64,000 nt of DNA from NCBI GenBank assembly GCA_017410165.1, contig JAFQRH010000018.1, positions 1 to 64,000 on the forward strand. Reading direction: 5' to 3'. Both the position numbers and the translations under genes were made by a program. Positions 18,065-27,433 of this stretch are shown piece by piece; position 1 is the first letter of the stretch; each line of letters begins with the position of its first letter. Source of the DNA: Alistipes sp. Lineage in GTDB: Bacteria > Bacteroidota > Bacteroidia > Bacteroidales > Rikenellaceae. Under the pieces are notes generated by a model. It saw nothing but the letters and a program-made list of their open reading frames with translations, did no database searches and was not told where the DNA came from.

Positions 18065-19372
18065 CTACTTCATCGAGGCAATCGCATCCTCGTAAACTCG
18101 TTTGATTTTTGCTGCCGCATCGTTCCATTTGAGCGAGATAACCTCTTCCAGACCCTTCTCGGAGAACATCTTCGAGAGAGCAGGGTAGTTTACCAGACCA
18201 TAAATCGAGTCGGCAAGTGCATCGACATCCCAATAATCGACCTTCACGGCGTAGTCGAGCACCTCGGCAACACCGCTCTGCTTCGAGATAATCACCGGCA
18301 CATTCGAGCGCATCGCTTCGAGCGGAGCGATACCGAACGGCTCGGAGACAGACGGCATAACGAACACGTCGGAGAGTTGGAACATCTTATCCACATCGGC
18401 ACCACGCAGGAAGCCCGTGAAGTGGAAACGGTCGGCAATGCCGAGGCGTGCCACACGGCGCACAACGTGGTTCATCATATCGCCCGAGCCCGCCATCACG
18501 AAACGTACGTTCGGACAACGCTTCAAGACCTTCGCAGCCGCCTCGACGAAGTAGTCGGGGCCCTTCTGGAAGGTGATACGACCCAAGAACGTCACAACCT
18601 TGTCATCCACACCACGCTCCGGCCACGGCTCGCCCTTATCGGTAAAGCGAACGGCATTGTGCACCGCAACAACCCTATCGGCAGGCACGCCGTAGCGGTT
18701 GATGATGATGTTACGTGTGAGGTTCGACACGGCAATCACGCGGTCGGCAGCGTGCATACCGGCACGCTCGATGGCGTAGGTCTGCGTGTTGATATTCTCA
18801 CCCGAGCGGTCGAACTCCGTAGCGTGCATATGTACAACCAGCGGCTTGCCCGATACGCGCTTTGCGGCGATGCCTGCAAAGTAGGTGAGCCAGTCGTGGG
18901 CGTGAATCACGTCGAACTGTCCCTCCAAATTCTTGGCAACCTGTGCCGCTACGATGGCGTAGCGTGCAATCTCTTCGAGCAGGTTGGCTCCGTATTTACC
19001 GGAGAAGGTGTAACGCTGACTCCACACGTCCGACGTCTCCCAACGCTTTTCGCCCGTCTTGACAAACTCGTCGTGGTAGGTCTCGTAATCCTCCGGCGAG
19101 AGGTAAGGCACAAGGTTGGAGTCGATATGTATGAACGACATCTTCTCGATAATATCCGCCGAATCGGAATCGACCTTACCAAAGACCGTCTCGATTTCGC
19201 TTGCGCTGACAACCTTGACGAAACGCTCGTCCTCGTCGCCCGATGCTCGCGGCATAACGAATGTTACATCGACGCCGTTACGCGCCAATCCGCGCGTCAT
19301 TCCGTAGCAGGCAGTACCCAAACCGCCGGCAATGTGCGGTGGGAACTCCCATCCAAACATCAAAACCCTCAT
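18065..19372 (-). CDS. GT4/GT5-like glycosyltransferase, glycogen operon
   Basis: A 435-residue retaining GT-B glycosyltransferase. The N-terminal WEFPPHIAGGLGTACYG loop resembles the nucleotide-sugar-binding region of bacterial glycogen synthases and GT4 enzymes. The C-terminal SEPFGIAPLEAM (about 345) has the E-x7-E motif. HAHDWLTYFAG and FLGRITFQKGPDYF are also typical. It sits 7 bp after the debranching gene and 23 bp before the GH57 gene. It probably extends or primes alpha-glucan, working beside the GT3-type synthase in the same operon. The donor, ADP- or UDP-glucose, is undetermined. Confidence 0.85.
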   Translation of the reverse strand: MRVLMFGWEFPPHIAGGLGTACYGMTRGLARNGVDVTFVMPRASGDEDERFVKVVSASEIETVFGKVDSDSADIIEKMSFIHIDSNLVPYLSPEDYETYHDEFVKTGEKRWETSDVWSQRYTFSGKYGANLLEEIARYAIVAAQVAKNLEGQFDVIHAHDWLTYFAGIAAKRVSGKPLVVHMHATEFDRSGENINTQTYAIERAGMHAADRVIAVSNLTRNIIINRYGVPADRVVAVHNAVRFTDKGEPWPERGVDDKVVTFLGRITFQKGPDYFVEAAAKVLKRCPNVRFVMAGSGDMMNHVVRRVARLGIADRFHFTGFLRGADVDKMFQLSDVFVMPSVSEPFGIAPLEAMRSNVPVIISKQSGVAEVLDYAVKVDYWDVDALADSIYGLVNYPALSKMFSEKGLEEVISLKWNDAAAKIKRVYEDAIASMK

Positions 19373-19379
19373 TGTACCA

Positions 19380-21413
19380 CTATTTTTTTACATTTTTAAC
19401 ACTCTTTTCGCTCGTCTTTTTCGCGCCACACGAACGCTTCGTGCCGCAAGACGATCTCTTTGCCGGCTTTGCTGCCTTGCTCTGCTCCTGCTCGATGAGC
19501 TGCTTGATGTAGAGCAGTGCGCCTACGCTCCACGCCTGCGATACGGCACCGCGAGGTGCGAACGGAGGGTTGGCATCGTAGTACTCGGCAACCGAGCCGA
19601 TGCAGTAGGTCTGGATATTCTCGTCGAACGACTCGTAAATCTCCTCTGCCTTTGGCAGGAAGCGTACGCCGTCCAGCGCAAATGCACACTTGAAGTAGAA
19701 CATCATCGGCCATACCCATACTGCGCCATTCTTGCTTGCCGCCTCCTGCTCAATCGGATTCTCCTTGTAGGTCGATTCAAAGAGCGGGTTGCGAGGCGAG
19801 AGCGAACGCAGACCGTGCGGCGTGAGCAGGTGCTGGCGCACGGTGAGCAGAATATTGACCGCCTGCGAGTCATCGACCATACGATAGTCCAGACCGCAAG
19901 CGATGATTTGGTTGCAGCGAATCGACTTGTTGGTCGAACGCATATCGACGTAGTCGGCAAGGTAGCCATCCTCGGCAAGGTAGAACTTCTCGATGAACGA
20001 CCGCTTGGTCTTCTCCGGAAGATGCTTCCACTCTGCGACGAACGACTTGTCGCCACACTTCTTTGCCAACTCCAACGCGTAGCATACGGCGTTGTACCAC
20101 AGTGCGTTAATCTCGACCGTGTAGCCGGCACGCGGGGTCTGCGGGATGCCGTTCATCACGCTGTTCATCCACGTCAGCGCGTAGCCGTCGCGCGATGCCC
20201 ATACGAGTCCGTTCTCGTGCAGAGCCACACAACCGCCGAAGAAACCGCTGCGATATGCCGCGAGGATACTCTTCATCGCCGCACCGTAACGCTCCCAGAT
20301 GGCCTTTGCGCCGATGTGTGCTTCGAGTTGCTGCAAGGTCCAGAAGAACCAGAGCGGAGCATCGGCTGCCACCTCTGCCGAAGCCGAGCCGGCGAAGTCG
20401 CCATTGTGCATATCGCCAACCATCGTGTCGAGCACGGCGAGACAATCCTCCTTATAGCCCTGTTCGAGCGTCAGACCCGGCAGAGCGATGAAGGTCGAAC
20501 GACCATCGACACCATACCACGGGTAGCCGGCGATAACCTCCGTGCGGTCGCCCGGACGGCGGATGATGAATTGGCGTGCCGAGTGGTGCAGACACGAACG
20601 GAAGTCGATTTTATGTGTACGGCGTGCAATCGACGCATCGAACGCCTTGACGATATCGTCGGCCGATGCCATCTCATCGACCGAAGCCGAGAAGATGATG
20701 CTTTCGCCCTTCTGTATCTTCATCTCGAAGTAGCCAGTCGTGAGCAGGTCCTCGTGACCCTCGTAACCGCGCTCAATCTCCTTCTGGTACTCGAAATCGT
20801 AGTACCAATCCGGAGCCGGAATGAATTGTGCATCATCCTTGCTGAGCTGCATATGCAACCAAGGGAAGCCGTCGTAGAGGCGGTTCTTGACACCGTTCTT
20901 TACCGGATACGAACGCACGTTGGCGTACATATTCGCCTTCGAGAGGGCGTGTTTGTTGCGGAATGCGAGGAACGGACGCAGACGAAGCGTCGTCTCGGAG
21001 TGGGCATCGACAAGCGTGTAACGAATCATCAGATGCGTGCGCTTGTGAATCCACAGCAACTCCTTCTTCAAAATCACACCACCGACACGATAGGTGATGG
21101 TCGGACAAGGCGTGTACTCGAAGTCGGTGATGTACTTGTGTCCTCGCGGCTCATAGACACCGCGGAAACGGTGCAGAGCCAAATTGAACGACTGGTCGTG
21201 CTGCACGATGGTCTCGTCGAGCGACGAGAGCAGAACGTAGGTCTCCTCCGTCATATCAATCGGTGCGACAATCAGTCCGTGATACTTGCGCGTATTGCAG
21301 CCAACGATGGTGGTACTCATATAACCGCCACGGCGGTCGGTAGCCAACATTTCGCGTTGGAGCGAATACTCCAAGTTTCCAAGTTCGCGTTTATCAAAGG
21401 TAAGTCCCGGCAT
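19380..21413 (-). CDS. Glycogen debranching enzyme (amylo-alpha-1,6-glucosidase, GH133-like)
   Basis: Hydrolyses alpha-1,6 branches left by phosphorylase. The protein has 677 residues. The N-terminal domain (about 1-250, opening EYSLQREMLATDRRGGYMST) and the (alpha/alpha)6 C-terminal catalytic domain with PWYGVDGRSTFIALPGL and DPxCPR-type repeats resemble archaeal and cyanobacterial debranching enzymes rather than GlgX. The last 35 residues are Lys/Ser-rich and probably disordered. It lies 160 bp after the fusion gene, separated by a hairpin that could lower downstream expression. Confidence 0.9.
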   Translation of the reverse strand: MPGLTFDKRELGNLEYSLQREMLATDRRGGYMSTTIVGCNTRKYHGLIVAPIDMTEETYVLLSSLDETIVQHDQSFNLALHRFRGVYEPRGHKYITDFEYTPCPTITYRVGGVILKKELLWIHKRTHLMIRYTLVDAHSETTLRLRPFLAFRNKHALSKANMYANVRSYPVKNGVKNRLYDGFPWLHMQLSKDDAQFIPAPDWYYDFEYQKEIERGYEGHEDLLTTGYFEMKIQKGESIIFSASVDEMASADDIVKAFDASIARRTHKIDFRSCLHHSARQFIIRRPGDRTEVIAGYPWYGVDGRSTFIALPGLTLEQGYKEDCLAVLDTMVGDMHNGDFAGSASAEVAADAPLWFFWTLQQLEAHIGAKAIWERYGAAMKSILAAYRSGFFGGCVALHENGLVWASRDGYALTWMNSVMNGIPQTPRAGYTVEINALWYNAVCYALELAKKCGDKSFVAEWKHLPEKTKRSFIEKFYLAEDGYLADYVDMRSTNKSIRCNQIIACGLDYRMVDDSQAVNILLTVRQHLLTPHGLRSLSPRNPLFESTYKENPIEQEAASKNGAVWVWPMMFYFKCAFALDGVRFLPKAEEIYESFDENIQTYCIGSVAEYYDANPPFAPRGAVSQAWSVGALLYIKQLIEQEQSKAAKPAKRSSCGTKRSCGAKKTSEKSVKNVKK

Positions 21414-21520
21414 AATATTTATGTTTTTTTACAACTCGTTCTGTAAAGATACTAAATTTTTTATCAATTGTATCCTTTGTTTTGCAAAATTTTACACATT
21501 TTTTATTTTTACGCACAAAA

Positions 21521-21551
21521 CCGTGACAAAAACTCTGCGCTTTTGTCACGG
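21521..21551 (-). terminator. Internal hairpin between fusion gene and debranching gene
   Basis: CCGTGACAAAA and TTTTGTCACGG pair around nine bases. On the minus strand a short GGTTTTGTG follows, so it is a weak terminator or attenuator inside the glucan operon. Confidence 0.6.
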
Positions 21552-21573
21552 CTCTGCCCGTTTGCGATATGGA

Positions 21574-24500
21574 TTAAGCCCACTTAACGAGCGCGAAGTC
21601 CATACGATACGACAACTTCTCGTTGTTCGGATAGACGCGAATTGCGATATCGAACGTACCCGTCTTGCGAGGTGTGTAGTCGAGTGCGTAGGTTACGCGG
21701 CTGCCCTCGGCCGACACCTGCTGCAACTGCAACGAGTAATCGACATTGGCCGCCTGACCCGCAACCATCGGCTTGGCAACCACCAACTCTACGCCCAAAT
21801 CCTGCGGACGGAGATTTGCTACGTCGAGCGTCACCTCGTAGTGGTAGGTCTCGCCCACGTAGATTGCCTCCTTATCGACACGCGCACGCTGTACGTCGAG
21901 CACCTTCACATCGTCCCACGCAGCCGAAACCTTACGCTTCCAAGCCGCAATCTCGCGAGCGAGGATATAGTTGTCGGCAACCATCTTATGCTTGCGCTCG
22001 GCGAGTTTGTTGTAGAAACGCTCCTCGTAGTCGGTAAGCATACGGTTGGTCGTGAAGTTCGATGCGATATCGGCGATACAGCTCTTAATCGAAGCGCACC
22101 ACTCGGTCGGGATGCCCTTCTCGTTACGCGCGTAATATTTAGGTACGATTTGCTCCTCGATGGTCGTGTAGATCATCTCGGCATCCAAGTCGTCCTGATA
22201 ACGCTGCTCGGTGAAGGTGCGCTCCATCGGAAGCATCCAACCGGCACCCTCCTTGTAACCCTCGACCCACCAGCCGTCGAGTACCGAGAACTGCATAACA
22301 CCGTTCATCACACACTTCTCGCCCGATGTACCCGATGCCTCCAACGGACGGGTAGGGGTGTTCAACCATACATCGACACCCTGAACCATACGGCGGGCAA
22401 GCTCCATATCGTAGTTCTGCAAGAAGATAATCTTGCCGACGAACTCCGGCATAAGCGATACCTCGACGATGCGCTTAATCAAATCCTGACCCGGCTTATC
22501 GTTCGGGTGCGCCTTACCGGCGAAGATGAACTGTACGGGATGCTCCGGATTGTTCACAATCTTCGACAGACGCTCCAAGTTGGTGAAGAGCAGGTATGCG
22601 CGCTTGTAGGTTGCGAAGCGGCGGGCAAAACCGATGGTGAGCACCTCCGGCTTGATGCGCTCCGAGACCTGAATGAGCTGGCGTGGCGAGTCGAAACGGA
22701 CCTGCGAAGGGTCGGTATAGCGACGACGGATGGTCTTGATGAGGCGGTTTTTGAGGAACATACGCTCGCCCCACAACTCCTCGTCCGAAATCTCGTGTAC
22801 CTTCTGCCACTCCGGAATGTTGTATGCGTGACCCTCGAAGCCCTTCGGGAAGAAGCGGGCGTAGAGGCGACGCATATTCGAAGCCGTCCAAGTCGGGAAG
22901 TGTACGCCGTTGGTGACATATCCGATGTGCAACTCGTTCTTGAAGTAGCCCGGCCACATATTGCCGAGGATATCCTTCGACACCTCGCCGTGCAACCACG
23001 ATACGCCGTTTACCTCCTGCGAGAGGTTGCAAGCGAGTACCGACATCGAGAACTTCTCGTTCGGGTCGTTCGGATTCACTTTACCGAGGTTGATATACTG
23101 GTCCCAAGTGATACCCAGAACATCCGGATAGTGGGACATATACTGACGAATCATCGACTCCGGGAATGCATCGTGACCTGCCGGAACAGGGGTGTGGGTG
23201 GTGAAGAGCGACGACGAACGTACGACCTCCAACGCCTCCGAGAACGAGAGTTTCTGACGAGCGATGAGGTTGCGAACGCGCTCGATGCCGATAAATGCGG
23301 CGTGACCCTCGTTGCAGTGATATACATCCTGCTTGATGCCCATCTTCACGAGTGCGCGGATACCGCCGACACCGAGCAGAATCTCCTGCTTCAAGCGGTT
23401 CTCCCAATCACCACCGTAGAGGTAGTGCGTTACCTGACGATCCTCTTCGAGGTTTGCCTCGTAGTCGGTATCGAGCAGATAGAGCGGCGTGCGGCCGACC
23501 ATACAACGCCATACGCGAGCCGAGAGCGTACGTCCCGGAAGTGCAACATCGACGGTCGTCCAGCTGCCATCCTCGCCACGTACCGGCGAAATTGGCAGTT
23601 TGTAGAAATTCTGTGGCTCGTAAGCCGCCTCCTGTGCACCCTGTGCCGAAAGACGCTGGGTGAAGTAGCCGTAGCGATAGAGCAGACCGACTGCAACCAT
23701 CGGTACGTTCTTGTCCGACGCCTCTTTGAGGTAGTCGCCTGCCAAGATACCCAGACCGCCCGAGTAGATTTTGAGCGTGTGGTGCAGACCGTACTCCATC
23801 GAGAAGTATGCAATCTTCGGAGTGGTTGGCTGCGGTGGCTCGTTCATATACTCTTGGAACTGTGCATATACGGCATCGAGTTTTGCGATGAAGTCGGCAT
23901 CCTTCTCCAACTCGGCAAGACGCTCGATAGAGAGTTTGTCGAGCAGGGCAATCGGGTTGCGATTAACCTCAATCCACAAATCCTTGTCGATATACTCGAA
24001 CAGGTCGCGTGCGCCGAGCGTCCAGCTCCACCACAAGTTGCGCGAAAGCTCTTCGAGTGGGCGCAGACGTGCCGGCAACGACTTCTCGACCATCACACGC
24101 TGCCAATTTGGCTGCTCGGCAACCAACTGCTGGCGAACGAAGTTAATCTGGTCGGTACGCGAACCGCCGTCGCCGAGCACTGCACGATTGGTACGTGCCA
24201 CGCAGCTCTCGATGGCGATTTCGTATGCTTTGAGATAACTCTTGAAGAGATTGCTCCACAGGGCGCGCTTCGACACCTCGTAAACCGATGCGCGAATCTC
24301 GGCAACCTCCTCTTCGAGGAGCGATGCGAAGTCGGCAATCGTCGTAGCGATTACGGCTGCTGCCGTATCCGAGTTGTGGTCGTTGCGCTCGACAACGGTG
24401 ATACCGTCGTGGTGCTCCAAGCCCGCAGCCCATACGCCGAAACCTGCCAAAGTGGTGGTAATGGTCGGCACCGAGAAGGCAATCGACTCCAACGGAGTGT

Positions 24501-25824
24501 AGCCCCACGGCTCGTAGTATGATGGGAATACGGTCATATCCATACCGACGAGCAACTCGTAGTAGTTCTTGTTGAAGATGCCGTCGTTGCTGTTCAGGTA
24601 GGTAGGCACGAAGATAACCTTCACCTTCGACTCTGCGCCATCGAGCACCGAGCCGTTAATCTGCTGTGCAATCTGGTCCCAAGCCACATTTTCGAGGTGG
24701 TGGGTCGAGTGACGATACTGCGAAGGGTCGATTGGCTGCGTTGCATCCTGCAAGTGACGCTGCAAATCGACACGTGCGCCGTGATTTGCGGCAGGCACGG
24801 TGACGTATGCCAAAATCTCGCGGTCGAGCGACTTATTCACAGCCAAACGCTTCAAAGCGTCGAAGAATACGTCCAAACCCTTGTTGTGGAACTCGTAGCG
24901 ACCGCTCGTGCCGAGGATGAGTGGCTCCTGTGCGAACTTGTAGCCCAAGCACGCCTCGGCAACCTCAATCATCGACTTGCGGGCTGCTGCACGCTTCTCG
25001 GCGTACTGCTCGCCGGTCCATACGAAGTCGTTCTCGAAACCGTTAGGCGTAACGGCATCAACATCCTTTTGGAGCAGGTACTTACACTCGCGGGCGGTGA
25101 TTTCGCTCACGGTTGCGAATACGTCGTGGAACTTGGCACCCATCTTCTCAATCGAGTGCTTTGCCGTCACGTTGAACTGGCGGGCAAGGTCGTCGGCGTT
25201 GAACTTCGCCAAGTCGCTATACAGCGGCAGACGATTGCCGGCGATGCAACGACCCATAACGGTTGCGTGGGTGGTCATCACCGTTGCAACGTAAGGGGCA
25301 TTCTGGCGCAGGTAGAGACCGCCCGAACAGGTCATCCACTCGTGGAAGTGAGCCACAACCTTGTCGGTCACCGAGCAGAAATTCTCGACGTACGACTCGA
25401 TTACGCGGCCGGCGATGTGGCCGAAGAGTACCGGCTCGACATAGTCCCACTGACCCGAGAGCGAATCGACGTTATAGTTATCCCACAGCATCTTCAACAC
25501 CTCGTCCTTCTGGGAGAAGTGGGTGGTGAAGTCGATAAGGATGGCAATCGGGTTGCCGGCGATTTTCCAGCGACCTACACGAACGCGGATGCCCTCGTTG
25601 TAGAGCGTCTGACGCCACGCTTTGAGGAGATTTACATCCTCCTCGAACTCGCTGTTGCCGTTGTCCTGCGAGAAATCGGGGCCGATAACGATATATTTAT
25701 CGCCCAACAGTTTTGTTACGGTCAATGCCTTTGTCGCAACAACCGTATGGATGCCGCCGACTTTGTTGCAAACCTCCCAACTCACCTCAAAAAGAGTATC
25801 GGGTGTAAAGTTCTTATCACTCAT
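21574..25824 (-). CDS. Glycogen synthase (GT3-like) fused to alpha-glucan phosphorylase (GT35)
   Basis: A 1416-residue single polypeptide. Residues 1 to about 560 resemble eukaryotic-type GT3 glycogen synthase (EVSWEVCNKVGGIHTV at 13-28; MTTHATVMGR; VTPNGF; FPSYYEPWGYTPLES). From about 585 a DUF3417-type segment (LEELSRNLWWSWTLGARDLF) opens a GT35 phosphorylase, with the pyridoxal phosphate lysine at about 1170 in EASGTSGEKCVMNG and TPVPAGHDAF upstream. The C-terminal 110 residues form a beta-rich domain. Synthesis and phosphorolysis of the same polymer are thus joined in one chain. Such fusions are known from Bacteroidetes, as I recall. It heads the glucan operon. Confidence 0.93.
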   Translation of the reverse strand: MSDKNFTPDTLFEVSWEVCNKVGGIHTVVATKALTVTKLLGDKYIVIGPDFSQDNGNSEFEEDVNLLKAWRQTLYNEGIRVRVGRWKIAGNPIAILIDFTTHFSQKDEVLKMLWDNYNVDSLSGQWDYVEPVLFGHIAGRVIESYVENFCSVTDKVVAHFHEWMTCSGGLYLRQNAPYVATVMTTHATVMGRCIAGNRLPLYSDLAKFNADDLARQFNVTAKHSIEKMGAKFHDVFATVSEITARECKYLLQKDVDAVTPNGFENDFVWTGEQYAEKRAAARKSMIEVAEACLGYKFAQEPLILGTSGRYEFHNKGLDVFFDALKRLAVNKSLDREILAYVTVPAANHGARVDLQRHLQDATQPIDPSQYRHSTHHLENVAWDQIAQQINGSVLDGAESKVKVIFVPTYLNSNDGIFNKNYYELLVGMDMTVFPSYYEPWGYTPLESIAFSVPTITTTLAGFGVWAAGLEHHDGITVVERNDHNSDTAAAVIATTIADFASLLEEEVAEIRASVYEVSKRALWSNLFKSYLKAYEIAIESCVARTNRAVLGDGGSRTDQINFVRQQLVAEQPNWQRVMVEKSLPARLRPLEELSRNLWWSWTLGARDLFEYIDKDLWIEVNRNPIALLDKLSIERLAELEKDADFIAKLDAVYAQFQEYMNEPPQPTTPKIAYFSMEYGLHHTLKIYSGGLGILAGDYLKEASDKNVPMVAVGLLYRYGYFTQRLSAQGAQEAAYEPQNFYKLPISPVRGEDGSWTTVDVALPGRTLSARVWRCMVGRTPLYLLDTDYEANLEEDRQVTHYLYGGDWENRLKQEILLGVGGIRALVKMGIKQDVYHCNEGHAAFIGIERVRNLIARQKLSFSEALEVVRSSSLFTTHTPVPAGHDAFPESMIRQYMSHYPDVLGITWDQYINLGKVNPNDPNEKFSMSVLACNLSQEVNGVSWLHGEVSKDILGNMWPGYFKNELHIGYVTNGVHFPTWTASNMRRLYARFFPKGFEGHAYNIPEWQKVHEISDEELWGERMFLKNRLIKTIRRRYTDPSQVRFDSPRQLIQVSERIKPEVLTIGFARRFATYKRAYLLFTNLERLSKIVNNPEHPVQFIFAGKAHPNDKPGQDLIKRIVEVSLMPEFVGKIIFLQNYDMELARRMVQGVDVWLNTPTRPLEASGTSGEKCVMNGVMQFSVLDGWWVEGYKEGAGWMLPMERTFTEQRYQDDLDAEMIYTTIEEQIVPKYYARNEKGIPTEWCASIKSCIADIASNFTTNRMLTDYEERFYNKLAERKHKMVADNYILAREIAAWKRKVSAAWDDVKVLDVQRARVDKEAIYVGETYHYEVTLDVANLRPQDLGVELVVAKPMVAGQAANVDYSLQLQQVSAEGSRVTYALDYTPRKTGTFDIAIRVYPNNEKLSYRMDFALVKWA

Positions 25825-25865
25825 AATTATCTGATTGTATTTGTTTTTTTCGTTTTTTAACGGCG

Positions 25866-25873
25866 CAAAGATA
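25866..25873 (-). promoter_or_regulatory. Putative -7 box of the alpha-glucan operon
   Basis: TATCTTTG on the minus strand, 42 bp before the fusion-gene ATG. The -33 region is a T-rich run rather than a clean TTTG. The remaining bases to 25949 are A/T-rich and hold no gene. Confidence 0.55.
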
Positions 25874-25949
25874 GTACTTTCCTTCGATAAAAAAAATGTT
25901 TATTAAATTTTTTTAATAATTATTACCATATTTATTTTATATCGCCGTG

Positions 25950-27083
25950 TCACACCTCAAAAAATGTGCTGATAACGGCATCCGAAATCAGAAATTTTTC
26001 GGGCGGTATGGCTATCCGATGCTCGGTTTTCTGCTCGGCATCGCCCATCTCGCGCAACCACCCTGCACGCAGCATCGGCTCGGCGGCGCGTGCTATGCGC
26101 TCGGCCTGTCGCTCGCCCCAACGCTGTCGGATGTAATCGAGCGATATGCCCTCCGTGCGTCGCAATGAAACCATCAGATACTCATTGCGTTCATCGCGCT
26201 CGGTGAGCGTTTCGGAGGTGTGCGTGAAGTGCTCGGCATACTGCTCCGGCGAGAGTTCGCACCATTGGCGCGTACGGCCGAAAAACGAGTGCGCACCCGG
26301 CCCGATACCGAGGTATTCGTCGCCCGTCCAGTAGGATGAGTTGTGGCGCGAACGATAGCCGTCGAGAGCATAGTTCGAGACCTCGTAATGGTCGAAACCG
26401 GCGGCGGTCAGAGTGTCGTGAATCTGCTGAAATTCGCGCTCACTACGCTGCTCGTCCACCTGGCGCAATTCGCCCTTTGAGAGCAATCGCCCGAAGCGCG
26501 TATCCGGCTCTATCGTAAGGTGATACGCCGATATGTGCTGCACGCCGAGTGCCACGAATCCCTCTATCGTTTTGCGCAGCGACTCCTCGCCGAACGGCTC
26601 GACTCCGAAAATCAAATCGACCGAAATATTGTCGTAGCCCGCCCTCTGCAAACGTGCGACCGCCTCGATGGCCTGCTTGGCGGTGTGGCGACGTCCCATA
26701 AATTGCAGCACCGGCTCGTCGAGCGATTGCACGCCGAGCGATATGCGGTTGATGTCGGTCGTGCGCAGTGCGGAGACATACGCGTCGGTCACGTCGTCGG
26801 GGTTGGCTTCAAGCGTAATCTCCTCGACCTCCGAGCAGTCGAATCGCTGCCGAGCGTGGTCGATGAGCCGCTGAATCTCGTGCGGAGCGACGAGCGATGG
26901 TGTGCCACCACCGAAGTATATGGTGCGCAGACGGTGCTCGGAGAGCAGTGCGTGCCGCTCGTCCAACTCGGTGTGCATCATTCGTATAACGTCGGGGAGG
27001 TGGCGCAACTTCACACTGCGATGGAAATCGCAATAACCGCACAACCGTTTACAGAACGGTATATGAAAATAGAGTCCCGCCAT
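25950..27083 (-). CDS. hemW: Radical SAM heme chaperone HemW
   Basis: HemW proteins resemble oxygen-independent coproporphyrinogen oxidase but bind and deliver heme to respiratory enzymes. It has 377 residues; the motif Cys11-x3-Cys15-x2-Cys18 (CKRLCGYCDF) opens the protein and is followed by FGGGTPSL and the HemN-type C-terminal domain (GIGPGAHSF, EYLMVSLRRTEGI). It lacks the extra N-terminal residues of HemN. The start at 27083 is chosen because it gives the family-typical MAGLYFHIPFC; an in-frame ATG at 27194 would add 37 unlikely residues. Function follows the family. Confidence 0.88.
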   Translation of the reverse strand: MAGLYFHIPFCKRLCGYCDFHRSVKLRHLPDVIRMMHTELDERHALLSEHRLRTIYFGGGTPSLVAPHEIQRLIDHARQRFDCSEVEEITLEANPDDVTDAYVSALRTTDINRISLGVQSLDEPVLQFMGRRHTAKQAIEAVARLQRAGYDNISVDLIFGVEPFGEESLRKTIEGFVALGVQHISAYHLTIEPDTRFGRLLSKGELRQVDEQRSEREFQQIHDTLTAAGFDHYEVSNYALDGYRSRHNSSYWTGDEYLGIGPGAHSFFGRTRQWCELSPEQYAEHFTHTSETLTERDERNEYLMVSLRRTEGISLDYIRQRWGERQAERIARAAEPMLRAGWLREMGDAEQKTEHRIAIPPEKFLISDAVISTFFEV

Positions 27084-27309
27084 TGACAACAAAAGTACGA
27101 ATTTTCGGGCGAACGAGCAAAACCTTGTGCGCGATTGCGTGGCGATTTTTGCACCGACGGTCCGAATAGTGGTATGAATGGTCATTTTTGCCAAACAAAA
27201 TGGAGCGATGCGGGGTGGCTATAAACAAAGTTTATCTTGCAATAAGTAAAAAATCTGCTTTTTAGTGTTAATTTTTTCACAAACCGCACCAAAATTCAAA
27301 AATTAGCAA

Positions 27310-27317
27310 TATATTTG
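27310..27317 (+). promoter_or_regulatory. Putative -7 box of pckA
   Basis: TATATTTG on the plus strand, 117 bp before the pckA ATG, followed by GCATCG. The -33 region lacks a clear TTTG at the usual distance. Confidence 0.5.
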
Positions 27318-27358
27318 CATCGGGAAAATAGGGTTTGAAACGTAGTTTCAGCCAATCG

Positions 27359-27385
27359 CCCCATCCGACACTGTGTCGGGGTGGG
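27359..27385 (+). promoter_or_regulatory. Hairpin in the pckA leader
   Basis: CCCCATCCGACAC pairs imperfectly with GTGTCGGGGTGGG around a three-base turn in the pckA 5' untranslated region. A smaller GAAAC/GTTTC hairpin lies just before it. It could stabilise the mRNA. No known riboswitch was recognised. The rest of 27084-27433 shows no gene. Confidence 0.4.
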
Positions 27386-27433
27386 TGAAAAGAGTGTGAA
27401 AGAAGAAGTTAAATCATTATAAAACAAACAATT

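Noticed and set aside
21421..24522. 1033-codon open frame on the plus strand
   Set aside because: It is antisense to the synthase-phosphorylase fusion, has an amino acid composition typical of a shadow frame (rich in Arg, Leu, Val, His), and has no domain or leader. Other long antisense frames (5571-7070, 7628-9250, 19332-21446, 40835-42910) were dismissed for the same reason.
27359..27385. Riboswitch in the pckA leader
   Set aside because: A single imperfect hairpin with no known aptamer core. It is recorded only as a leader hairpin.
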